Shown here one piece after another: positions 1-8,026 of a DNA stretch of 56,075 nt. Where the stretch lies: NCBI RefSeq assembly GCF_029983815.1, contig NZ_JASBYU010000011.1, positions 1 to 56,075 on the forward strand, in the 5' to 3' direction. The translations under genes were made by a program, and so were the position numbers. This DNA is from Lagierella sp. GTDB taxonomy: Bacteria; Bacillota; Clostridia; Tissierellales; Peptoniphilaceae. The notes beneath the pieces are model-generated. The model had not been told where the DNA came from and made no database searches. It saw only the letters and a program-made list of their open reading frames with translations. Position 1 is the first letter of the stretch. Every line of letters starts with the position of its first letter.

Positions 1-64
1 TTAATTTGTAACCAACAACAAGTTTTTTATACTTGTTAAATCTATTATACGAGGAGGTAGGGAG

Positions 65-415
65 ATGTCACTTAAGCGATTAATCCAATCGTCCAACGAC
101 TTCGTCCTGACGACGGCTAAGGAAATATTGAAAGACAACAGTATTGACTATGTGGACGACAAAAATAATATGGAAGGATATTTAAATGTACTTGGAGCTC
201 AAGTTGTTAATAACGACAGTATATTTGTAAAAGAGGAGGATTATGAAAAGGCTTCCCAACTTTTAAAACAGTTTATAGATTTTAAATTTGACGAAGACGA
301 ACCAGATATTATATTGGATGAGCCTTTGACTGAAGAGGAATTAATCGAGAATGAACTTTTAACCCATGGTGATGTGGAGAGGGAAAGAGCAAAGAGAAAG
401 AAAGAAGTTGAGTAA
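65..415 (+). CDS. DUF2007-like small cytoplasmic protein
   Basis: A 116-residue soluble protein with no signal peptide or membrane segment. Residues about 14-70 (a helix containing TAKEILKDNSIDY, then strands ending in FVKEEDYEKASQLL) have the beta-alpha-beta look of the DUF2007 'putative signal transducing protein' family. That family fold is ferredoxin-like and its function is not established. The C-terminal 45 residues are very acidic and then basic (ends RERAKRKKEVE). The start is set by GAGGAGGT at 51-58, six bases before the ATG. It is followed by the maltodextrin promoter, so it is probably the end of an upstream unit. Family call moderate; function unknown. Confidence 0.6.
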   Translation: MSLKRLIQSSNDFVLTTAKEILKDNSIDYVDDKNNMEGYLNVLGAQVVNNDSIFVKEEDYEKASQLLKQFIDFKFDEDEPDIILDEPLTEEELIENELLTHGDVERERAKRKKEVE

Positions 416-428
416 AACATTTAAAGTA

Positions 429-457
429 TTAACAATTGTTGTGCTTTAGGTTATAAT
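429..457 (+). promoter_or_regulatory. Sigma-A-type promoter of the maltodextrin operon
   Basis: TTAACA (429-434) and TATAAT (452-457) are separated by 17 bases, differing from consensus at one position. The predicted transcription start is near 464, about 60 bases upstream of the binding-protein gene. Two LacI-type operator-like palindromes lie at and just after the start point. Confidence 0.75.
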
Positions 458-462
458 ATTGA

Positions 463-502
463 TATAAACGTTGTAAGTGTTTTAAATATACAACCGTTTG
501 CA
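463..502 (+). promoter_or_regulatory. Pair of LacI/MalR-type operator candidates
   Basis: TACAACCGTTTGCA (489-502) is an imperfect palindrome centred on CG, 5 of 7 half-site positions symmetric, and resembles LacI-family (MalR or CcpA/cre) sites. A second CG-centred site, TATAAACGTTGTAA, lies at 463-476. AACGTTGTA and TACAACCGTT are also near inverted copies of each other. Both sit at or downstream of the predicted transcription start, where a bound repressor would block transcription. The regulator is not encoded in this window; maltodextrin control is inferred from the gene downstream. Confidence 0.5.
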
Positions 503-522
503 AGATAAACTAGGAGGAAAAT

Positions 523-1857
523 ATGAAAAGAAAGTTTACCAAATTACTAGCCTTGATTTTAGGGGCTTCTATTTTTTTAACTGCATGTGGGAAAAAGGCA
601 GGTAGTAACGGACAAGATGCCACAGGAGAAGTTGAATCCGAGGGCATTAAAGGGGAGATAACCGTCCAAGTGGAAAAGGATTGGAAGGAATACTATCAAA
701 AGGCTGCAGATAAGGTTCTTGAAAAGAATCCTGATTCAAAGATAGAATTTAAAGAGATAGGATCCTTTGATCATCTGGATATCCTAAAGAGTACAGATGC
801 TACTAATCCTGACTTTGCCGATGTGTTTGCTCTACCATTAGATAGATTTACAGACCTTGTAAGTCAAGATGTTCTAGGAGCTTTAAACGCACCAACTATG
901 GCAAAGGAAATAGGGGGTTATGATAATTTCGATGAAAATTTAGGGGGATTTTTTAAGGATGGAGAAGATTATCTAGGATTTCCATACAATATCGAAACCC
1001 TTGTAACCTATGTTAATACTGAAAATGCCAAAGTAGAAGGGATTGACTACGAAAATCCTATAGAAATTAACGACATTAAAGATCCTGCAAATGTATTATT
1101 GCCATTCTTTGATGCTTGGTTTGGAGTTGCAGCTACGAACTCTGCAAAAGTTGAATTGTTAAAACAGGATGGAGATAAGTTTGAATCCGATATGGTAAAA
1201 GACTTTGACAAGCTTGATCCAGACCAACAAAAGATGTTCGAAGCACTTTATGAATATTGGAAGAAACACGATGAAGCCAACTCTCCAATATTTTCTGGAG
1301 AAGATGAAGGATGGGCATATATTGGTGACGAATTTACTACTGGTGGGAAAGGTGTAATAAGACTTGGTGGACCTTGGGAGATAAATGACAATGTGGAAAA
1401 AGCTGGAGAACAACTAGAAATCTATCCTATAAACCATATTACAATCAACCAAAAACCACTTACCCATTGGCAAGGTGGATGGGCTATGGCTATCAATGCA
1501 AGAATTGAAGAGGATGCAGATAAAAAGGCACTAGCGGAAAACTTTATTATGGAATTGGTAAGACCTGAGAATGCATCAGAACTATTTAAAGCAACAGGAA
1601 AGATATTGCCAAATGTTACAGCCGATGAGTATGATAAGACAGACCTTTCCGACTTGGATAAAAAGGTTATTAAAAATGTGATCGAGTCCTACGACATCTC
1701 TGAACCAAGACCTATATTTAAAGAGTATGGAGATGTTTGGGATACCTGGAAAAATGCAATTCTATCATGGAACAATGTTAAACCTGCAAGTGTTGAAGAC
1801 GCTTATAAGGAACTACAAGCTTCATTTAAGTCCATGATGGAAAATATAAATAAATAA
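523..1857 (+). CDS. malE: Maltodextrin ABC transporter substrate-binding lipoprotein
   Basis: A 444-residue extracellular solute-binding protein of family 1. Residues 1-21 form a lipoprotein signal with the lipobox L19-T-A-C22, so Cys22 should be lipidated and anchored outside the membrane. The mature protein has the usual features of the maltose/maltodextrin group, including the aromatic stretches AWFGVAA and THWQGGWAMAIN likely to stack on sugar. It starts after AGGAGG (512-517). The following permease, ATPase and amylomaltase genes point to maltose or maltodextrin as the cargo. It is somewhat longer than the roughly 400 residues usual for MalE. Substrate is inferred from context; the family is clear. 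Confidence 0.88.
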   Translation: MKRKFTKLLALILGASIFLTACGKKAGSNGQDATGEVESEGIKGEITVQVEKDWKEYYQKAADKVLEKNPDSKIEFKEIGSFDHLDILKSTDATNPDFADVFALPLDRFTDLVSQDVLGALNAPTMAKEIGGYDNFDENLGGFFKDGEDYLGFPYNIETLVTYVNTENAKVEGIDYENPIEINDIKDPANVLLPFFDAWFGVAATNSAKVELLKQDGDKFESDMVKDFDKLDPDQQKMFEALYEYWKKHDEANSPIFSGEDEGWAYIGDEFTTGGKGVIRLGGPWEINDNVEKAGEQLEIYPINHITINQKPLTHWQGGWAMAINARIEEDADKKALAENFIMELVRPENASELFKATGKILPNVTADEYDKTDLSDLDKKVIKNVIESYDISEPRPIFKEYGDVWDTWKNAILSWNNVKPASVEDAYKELQASFKSMMENINK

Positions 1858-1865
1858 CATATGAT

Positions 1866-1885
1866 AACCGGGGGTTTCCCCGGTT
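1866..1885 (+). other. Intercistronic stem-loop after malE
   Basis: AACCGGGG and CCCCGGTT form a perfect 8-bp, GC-rich stem with a GTTT loop. It is followed by AAAATATG and not a T-run, so it is probably not a full terminator. It starts 8 bases after the malE stop and 24 bases before the next start codon. By analogy with other binding-protein-dependent operons, it probably protects the 3' end of the malE message so that more binding protein than permease is made. Confidence 0.6.
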
Positions 1886-1909
1886 AAAATATGAAATGAG
1901 GTAAAAGAT

Positions 1910-2314
1910 TTGAGAAATCAAAAGAATCTATTAAAAGTATTGGCCGTATCGGTTTTAATAATAATAACTGCTTCCTTTGAAGCCTTTATTAAAGGAAAAT
2001 CTAGGGATTTATTTATTTTATTTCAAAGGGCAACAGGAGGAAGTTTTGGAGATTATATAAATTTTACTATTTTGAATTATCTTTTGGATATTGTAGAACC
2101 GGTTATTATCAGTTTGTTTTTTGTAATTGCAATTAATAAACTTAAGATCACAAGATTGACAAAGTTTATTATGGCAGGCTTGGTTTTTATAAAGATCCTA
2201 TTAAAGGTGTTTAAATTTGAGTTTACATCTCCATTTTTTTATTTATTAATACTTCTATACATTCTTCTTTTTGTTGAGATTCTAAAAATGCCTATTCATA
2301 GCGAGGTTGATTAA
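1910..2314 (+). CDS. Small four-helix membrane protein of the maltodextrin operon
   Basis: A 134-residue hydrophobic protein with about four predicted membrane spans (roughly residues 8-26, 55-78, 82-103 and 105-125). I do not recognise a family. It starts with TTG, supported by TGAGGT at 1897-1902. Its stop is two bases from the malF start, so the two are almost certainly co-transcribed and translationally coupled. A role assisting the transporter is inferred only from position. Confidence 0.6.
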   Translation: MRNQKNLLKVLAVSVLIIITASFEAFIKGKSRDLFILFQRATGGSFGDYINFTILNYLLDIVEPVIISLFFVIAINKLKITRLTKFIMAGLVFIKILLKVFKFEFTSPFFYLLILLYILLFVEILKMPIHSEVD

Positions 2315-2316
2315 AG

Positions 2317-4332
2317 ATGGAATATAAATTAAAAATTGTTGATAGTTTTGGAAATATCCACCAGAGAAAAAATCAATATATACTTGATAGAATTAAAAGT
2401 GGTGGTAAAGATATTTCAAAAAAAGATCACCCTTACAATATCAAACTTAAAGAATTTAAAAGGAAAGAAAACGAGTTTTTAAAAGGGTTAAGAACTAAAC
2501 AGCCTGAATTTAAGACTAGGGATAATCATAGGATTAAAGATTTGAGAAAAAGGCTTTTAAATGCGAAGGCCAAAGAGAGTTTTTACATTGACTTTATTTC
2601 ACTTACCTATGATGCCCAGCTTAAATATGAAATCTCAAAAGTTGAAATTCAGCAACTTCCTACCATTATAGAAAGCTATGAAAAGCTTGATGAAAAATTA
2701 GTAAATAGGGAGATTGAAATAAAAAGTCTTAAAGGAAAAGACAAAGAGGGCGTTGAAAATAAAATAAATGAACTTATCGACTTGGAGAAGAAAAAATATA
2801 ATAAAAAGCTCCAGGAGATTAAGGACAATTACAAAAAAGGACTCATATCAAAAAAAGCAGAGAAAAATGAGATAAGAATAGCAAAGAGACGGTTAAAGGA
2901 AAATATTACACAGACAGAATTTTTAGATAGGGAAAAGTCTCTAAAGGAAGATATAAAGAACATTAAACATAGACTAAAAATCGATATTGACTCTAAATTA
3001 AATGTATTGGAGTCGGATATTTCAAATATTAGAAGATCTACTCCAATTGAAGTAGAACAAAAGAATCCAATAATAAGTTTTGCTACTTTTCTTCTTCCAG
3101 GGCTAGGACAACTAATAAATGGACAGAAGACAAAGGGAATTTTGTTTCTCTTGGGAAGTCTTTTTATCTATCTAATTGCCTTACCTTATTCCCTTGGATT
3201 CGGCAACTACCAAGGAGATGGAATAGCAGGACTTATTACCTTGGCAGAAGGTGGAAGAAGGTTGGACCGTTCAATAATGTTTATGATTGAAGGTATCATA
3301 GCGATTATCCTGGTCATATTTGCAGTTTTCATTTTCTTTATGTCCTTTAAAGATGTTTATAGGGTAGAAAAGGATAAAATAAAGGGAATTAGACCAAAAA
3401 ATTGGTTTGAGTCAAAGGAAACTCTTTCCAACGAAGGATTTCCATACTTGGTGTCATCACCAGCTTACATTCTTACGATTTTTATAGTTTTAATACCTAT
3501 AATAACTGCAATTTTAATCTCCTTTACAAACCTAGACCCAAATCACCAGTCTAAATTTAATTGGATTGGAATCGATAATTACAAGATATTGTTCCTAGGT
3601 AGAGGAGTAGCAGGACAGGCCTTTTGGCTAATCCTATTCTGGACTGTAATTTGGACCTTGGGAGCCACAACCTTGGCCATATTCATAGGGTTTGCCCTTG
3701 CCCTCTTGGCAAACCAAGATAGAATTAGAGGGAAGGGACTCTTTAGAACTATTTATTTACTGCCTTGGGCTGTTCCAGCTTTTATTACCATAATGTTCTT
3801 TTCACTTATGGTAGGAAGGCAAGGGCCTATAACTCAGCTTTTAAAAAATGTTTTTGGCATTTCAGTCGACATTAAGTCAAGTCCAAACTTGACGAGAACC
3901 TTCTTGATATTACTTCAAGGATGGCTGGGATCTGCATATATCTTCTTGTTATCTACAGGAGTACTTCAGGGAATTCCCAAGGATTTATATGAAAGCGCAG
4001 ATATTGACGGAGCGACGAACTTCCAAAAGACCTGGAAGATTACAGTGCCCTTGGTGCTTTTTCAAACTGCTCCACTATTGATAAGTCAATACACTTTCAA
4101 CTTTAACAATTTTTCTATTATATATCTGTTTAACCAAGGGGGTCCTTTTAACCCTAGCAAATACGGTAACTTAGCAGGTTCATCAGATATACTCATATCC
4201 TATATTTACAAGTTGACAATGGAATCTAACTATCAGGCTCTAGGAGCCGCCATAAGTATTTTGATTTCCCTTGTACTAATGGTATTTGCCTATATAGGAT
4301 TTAGTAACACTAAGGCCTTTAAGGAGAGTTAA
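2317..4332 (+). CDS. malF: MalF-type maltodextrin permease with long N-terminal extension
   Basis: A 671-residue permease. The C-terminal 290 residues (from about 380) are a standard MalF-type domain with six spans and an EAA loop (GIPKDLYESADIDGATNFQK, then ITVPL) that contacts the ATPase. Residues 1-250 are highly charged, rich in Lys/Glu and likely coiled coil. Residues 250-345 add two or three membrane helices, including LLPGLGQLINGQKTKG (259-274), a motif I recall from N-terminal modules of other Firmicutes sugar permeases. MalF proteins in this group are usually about 300-450 residues, so the soluble extension is unusual. The start follows GAGGTTGA near 2303. It forms a pair with MalG. 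Confidence 0.85.
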   Translation: MEYKLKIVDSFGNIHQRKNQYILDRIKSGGKDISKKDHPYNIKLKEFKRKENEFLKGLRTKQPEFKTRDNHRIKDLRKRLLNAKAKESFYIDFISLTYDAQLKYEISKVEIQQLPTIIESYEKLDEKLVNREIEIKSLKGKDKEGVENKINELIDLEKKKYNKKLQEIKDNYKKGLISKKAEKNEIRIAKRRLKENITQTEFLDREKSLKEDIKNIKHRLKIDIDSKLNVLESDISNIRRSTPIEVEQKNPIISFATFLLPGLGQLINGQKTKGILFLLGSLFIYLIALPYSLGFGNYQGDGIAGLITLAEGGRRLDRSIMFMIEGIIAIILVIFAVFIFFMSFKDVYRVEKDKIKGIRPKNWFESKETLSNEGFPYLVSSPAYILTIFIVLIPIITAILISFTNLDPNHQSKFNWIGIDNYKILFLGRGVAGQAFWLILFWTVIWTLGATTLAIFIGFALALLANQDRIRGKGLFRTIYLLPWAVPAFITIMFFSLMVGRQGPITQLLKNVFGISVDIKSSPNLTRTFLILLQGWLGSAYIFLLSTGVLQGIPKDLYESADIDGATNFQKTWKITVPLVLFQTAPLLISQYTFNFNNFSIIYLFNQGGPFNPSKYGNLAGSSDILISYIYKLTMESNYQALGAAISILISLVLMVFAYIGFSNTKAFKES

Positions 4333-5226
4333 ATGAAAAGTAAAGACAGAACAAAAAAACTTCATCTATCAGACAATCAACCCTTGGATACCATGGGTGT
4401 CATACTTTTGATATTGTCCTATCTTATTTTAATAACTTGGGCCATATTGATAATTTGGCCATTAGCAGTTATGATTATATCGAGTTTTAATGGAGGACAG
4501 GGAAAGTACATTTCCCTTGCAGGAAAATTTGAGTTTTCCTTAAAACATTTTAACTATCTATTTACAAAAACTTACTTTTTCAGATGGGTAAAAAACACAA
4601 TAGTCATCGCCCTTTCAACGGCTATAATTACACTGATAATAGTTTCCTTTACAGGATATGCCTATTCGAGATATAGATTTAAAGGCAAGAAGATGAGCTT
4701 GATGGCTATTATGCTAATACAGACCATACCAGCATTTGCTGGAATTACAGCATATTATGCCATCCATTCCATAGTAAGTGGAATTGTTCCGGTGTTTTCA
4801 AGGACTATTATGTTGATACTGATTTACTCTGGTGGTGGAATTGCATCAAATACCTTTATTTTAAAGGGTTATATAGATTCCATATCAAAAGAGTTGGACG
4901 AGGCTGCAAAAATAGATGGTTGTTCCAACTTCCAAGTCTATAGACTTATAATAATGCCAATAGCAAGGCCGATGCTTGCAATAATAGCCCTATGGTCTTT
5001 TATAGGACCCTTTATGGACTATATGCTTCCTAAGATATTGTTGACAAACCCTGCGGAATACACCTTGGCAACAGGTCTTTATACTTTGATTAACGATGTA
5101 AGGACAATGAATGCATCAGCCTTTGCAGCGGGAGGATTATTGACGGCTATACCGATCATAATATTATTTATAAGTTTACAAAACCAATTGGTTTCAGGTT
5201 TGAGTAGTGGGTCAGTTAAAGGGTAG
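4333..5226 (+). CDS. malG: MalG-type maltodextrin permease
   Basis: A 297-residue integral membrane protein with six predicted spans, the second permease of the maltodextrin importer. The EAA loop is visible as SKELDEAAKIDGCSNFQVYR followed by LIIMPIARP, where it should dock into the MalK dimer. The start codon directly abuts the malF stop, with AAGGAGAG at 4321-4328 as ribosome site. The C-terminal tail (LVSGLSSGSVKG) has the short Gly/Ser ending typical of MalG proteins, which can reach into the partner channel. Confidence 0.88.
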   Translation: MKSKDRTKKLHLSDNQPLDTMGVILLILSYLILITWAILIIWPLAVMIISSFNGGQGKYISLAGKFEFSLKHFNYLFTKTYFFRWVKNTIVIALSTAIITLIIVSFTGYAYSRYRFKGKKMSLMAIMLIQTIPAFAGITAYYAIHSIVSGIVPVFSRTIMLILIYSGGGIASNTFILKGYIDSISKELDEAAKIDGCSNFQVYRLIIMPIARPMLAIIALWSFIGPFMDYMLPKILLTNPAEYTLATGLYTLINDVRTMNASAFAAGGLLTAIPIIILFISLQNQLVSGLSSGSVKG

Positions 5227-5234
5227 GAGGAAAG

Positions 5235-6320
5235 ATGAGAGTTTTATTAAAGAATATTGGAAAAAAATATGAAGGTAGAGAAAAATTCACCATACGGAAT
5301 ATAGATCTAGAGATAAAAGACAAGGAGTTTTGTGTAATCCTTGGGCCTTCCGGATGCGGAAAATCAACTTTGCTTAGAATGATAGCAGGACTTACTTCCA
5401 TAACGGAAGGGGAGTTATACTTTGACGATAAGCTTATGAATAGGGTCATGCCTAAGGACAGAGATATAGCAATGGTTTTTCAATCCTATGCCCTATATCC
5501 CCATTTGACGGTTTATGACAATATGGCCTTTTCTCTAAAGATGAAAAAGGAGAGAAAGGAAGTCATTCATGAAAGGGTTATGGAGGCTGCAAAGATTCTA
5601 CAGATAGAGGAATATCTATATTCAAGGCCATCGGATATATCAGGAGGACAGAGACAAAGGGTTGCCCTAGGTAGAGCCATGGTAAGAAAACCCAATGTCT
5701 TTTTGATGGACGAACCATTGTCAAACTTGGATGCAAAATTGAGGGAACACATGAGGGTGGAACTGGTTAGACTTCACCATAACCTTGAAACCACTTCGAT
5801 TTATGTAACCCATGACCAGACAGAGGCCATGACCATGGCGGATAAGATAATCCTATTAGATCAAGGTAAAATACAGCAGTTTGGTACTCCAAAGGAGTTT
5901 TATGATAAACCTAAAAATCTTTTTGTAGCAGGTTTTATTGGATCTCCTACCATGAACATCTTAAAGGGTAAAATGGTGGATGGAGAATTTATTTCCCAAT
6001 CAGGTGAAATAGTCGTCAATCCCGATGAAGAGGATAGTAAGGCTTTAAAAGATTATGAAGGCAAAGAAGTGTTTTTAGGAATCAGGTCTGAGAGGTTTTT
6101 TGCTAGACAATCTGATGAAAATTCCTTTGAAGCAAAGATTGAAGTCATTGAAATGTTGGGTAAAGAAAAACTTCTTCATATATGCTTAAAAGATGGCCAG
6201 GACATGGTGGTTTCACAACCAGGGCATTTTAAATATGAAATAAATGAGCTTCATAACTTTACCTTTGATACCCAAGCATTACATTTCTTTGATTCACAGA
6301 CCACTGAGAGGATTGAGTGA
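5235..6320 (+). CDS. malK: MalK/MsmK-type sugar ABC transporter ATPase
   Basis: A 361-residue ATPase of the carbohydrate-uptake CUT1 group. Walker A is GPSGCGKST (about residues 37-45), the Q-loop is MVFQSYALYPH, the signature is SGGQRQRVALGRA, and Walker B is VFLMDEPLSNLDA followed by the H-loop YVTHDQTEAM. A TOBE-type regulatory domain follows residue 235. It powers the MalFG channel. In many Firmicutes one MsmK/MalK serves several sugar transporters, so it may not be exclusive to this one. AGGAGGAAAG precedes the ATG, 8 bases after malG. Confidence 0.88.
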   Translation: MRVLLKNIGKKYEGREKFTIRNIDLEIKDKEFCVILGPSGCGKSTLLRMIAGLTSITEGELYFDDKLMNRVMPKDRDIAMVFQSYALYPHLTVYDNMAFSLKMKKERKEVIHERVMEAAKILQIEEYLYSRPSDISGGQRQRVALGRAMVRKPNVFLMDEPLSNLDAKLREHMRVELVRLHHNLETTSIYVTHDQTEAMTMADKIILLDQGKIQQFGTPKEFYDKPKNLFVAGFIGSPTMNILKGKMVDGEFISQSGEIVVNPDEEDSKALKDYEGKEVFLGIRSERFFARQSDENSFEAKIEVIEMLGKEKLLHICLKDGQDMVVSQPGHFKYEINELHNFTFDTQALHFFDSQTTERIE

Positions 6321-6374
6321 TTAACAGCAAATTTTTTATAAGTTTACAGATACTTTTATAGTTAGGAAGGTAAT

Positions 6375-7889
6375 ATGCTAGAAGATAAATATAATTTTAA
6401 AAAGATTAACAAAAATCGAAGTTCCGGTGTGCTTCTTCACATATCTTCTCTACCAAACCGATATGGTTTTGGTAGCTTAGGAGAAGAAGCCATGGATTTT
6501 GTTAGAAAATTAAATAGAGCAGGACAGAGTTGGTGGCAGGTGCTACCGATTGGACCTACTGGATTTGGAGACTCACCTTATCAGTCCTTTTCTAGTTTTG
6601 CCGGAAATCCCTATATGATAAACCTGGATTATTTAAAGGATAAGGGACTTTTACAACAGGAGGATTTAGATTTAGTTGCCGAAAATTACGAAGAGGGCAA
6701 TGTTGACTTTGGCACGCTATATCAAGAGAGGTTTTTAACTTTGAGAAAAGCCTATCAAAGCTTTGATATAGGATCTTTGGACTTTGAATCCTTTTGTAGA
6801 GAAAATAGCTTTTGGCTAAATGACTATGCTCTTTTTATGACAATAAAGGAAAAGTTTAATGGAAGGCCTTGGCAACAATGGGAGGATAAATATAAATATA
6901 GAGATGGGGAAGCCCTTGAAGAATTTGAAAAGGAAAATTTCCATGAGGTAAATTTTTATAGGTTTTTACAATATGAATTCTTTAATCAATGGGATAAAAT
7001 AAGGGATTTTGCCCATGAGAATAAAATCAAGTTTATTGGAGACCTGCCTATTTATGTAGCTGAAGACAGCTGCGATTGTTGGGCAAACCCTGAACTATTT
7101 ACTTTAGATGAAGATTTAAAGCCTACTTGGGTTGGAGGATGTCCTCCCGATGGATTTTCAGAAGATGGACAACTTTGGGGAAACCCTTGCTATGATTGGA
7201 AGGTCCATGAAGAATCTGAATTCAATTGGTGGATAGAGAGATTTAGATGGCTTTTCTCCATCTTCGACTGTATTAGAATTGATCACTTTAGAGGCTTTGA
7301 GTCCTATTGGAGAATACCCGCAGGAGATGAGACAGCAAGAAATGGATCGTGGGTTGACGGTCCTAAAATGAAATTATTTAATGTTTTAAAGGAACAGTTG
7401 GGAGAATTGCCGATTATTGCAGAAGATTTGGGATATATGACCAAGGAAGTCTATGAATTTAGAAAAGAAACGGGGTTTCCAGGTATGAAGATACTTCTCT
7501 TCGCATTCTCCCCTGATGCATCTTCAGATTACCTACCCCACAATATAGAAAAAGATTATGTCGTTTACGGTGGAACCCATGACTCTGATACTATAATGGG
7601 ATGGATGTTGGAACATGATAAAAGAGAAGTTAACTTTGCTAAGAAATATCTAAATTTAACTGATGAAGAAGGTTTCAACTGGGGAATGATAAGAGGAGGG
7701 ATGACCTCTGTAGCAGAGATGTCCATTTTTCAAATGCAGGATATCTTAGGACTTGATAATAATGCGAGAATGAATTATCCAGGGGAGGCCTCAGGAAACT
7801 GGACTTGGAGAATGAAGTTTGGTGAATTTGGAGAGGACTTGGTAGAAAGACTAAAGGAATACACAGAAATGTCTGGAAGATTTAATTAA
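6375..7889 (+). CDS. malQ: 4-alpha-glucanotransferase (amylomaltase)
   Basis: A 504-residue cytoplasmic glycoside hydrolase family 77 enzyme of normal length. It disproportionates imported maltodextrins, releasing glucose and longer chains for phosphorylase. The N-terminal SSGVLLHISSLP and GDSPYQSFSSFAGNPY are family hallmarks. The nucleophile Asp lies in CIRIDHFRGFE, the acid/base Glu in IIAEDLG, and the transition-state Asp in GTHDSDT. The C-terminal RMNYPGEASGNWTWR is also conserved. It lies 54 bases after malK in the same direction and closes the operon. No phosphorylase gene is present in the window. Confidence 0.92.
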   Translation: MLEDKYNFKKINKNRSSGVLLHISSLPNRYGFGSLGEEAMDFVRKLNRAGQSWWQVLPIGPTGFGDSPYQSFSSFAGNPYMINLDYLKDKGLLQQEDLDLVAENYEEGNVDFGTLYQERFLTLRKAYQSFDIGSLDFESFCRENSFWLNDYALFMTIKEKFNGRPWQQWEDKYKYRDGEALEEFEKENFHEVNFYRFLQYEFFNQWDKIRDFAHENKIKFIGDLPIYVAEDSCDCWANPELFTLDEDLKPTWVGGCPPDGFSEDGQLWGNPCYDWKVHEESEFNWWIERFRWLFSIFDCIRIDHFRGFESYWRIPAGDETARNGSWVDGPKMKLFNVLKEQLGELPIIAEDLGYMTKEVYEFRKETGFPGMKILLFAFSPDASSDYLPHNIEKDYVVYGGTHDSDTIMGWMLEHDKREVNFAKKYLNLTDEEGFNWGMIRGGMTSVAEMSIFQMQDILGLDNNARMNYPGEASGNWTWRMKFGEFGEDLVERLKEYTEMSGRFN

Positions 7890-7936
7890 TTTCATAGGTT
7901 AATATTTTACAAAATTCAAATATAGCTAGATTAATA

Positions 7937-7977
7937 AGCTCAAAGACTTAGATTTTTACATGCTAAGTTTTTGAGCT
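7937..7977. terminator. Bidirectional terminator between malQ and clcA
   Basis: AGCTCAAA-G-ACTTAG (7937-7951) pairs with CTAAGT-T-TTTGAGCT (7963-7977) through one G-T wobble, a stem of about 15 pairs with an 11-base loop. It sits between two converging genes. The flanking T-runs are weak, so efficiency is uncertain. Confidence 0.7.
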
Positions 7978-8026
7978 CTTGTCATTTTAATATAATCTCT
8001 TTAAACATTACTAGATGAAGAGATAT

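Noticed and set aside
17..37. AACAAGT/ACTTGTT hairpin before the first gene
   Set aside because: AT-rich 7-bp stem with no T-run after it, directly before a ribosome site; could be chance and the upstream gene is not visible.
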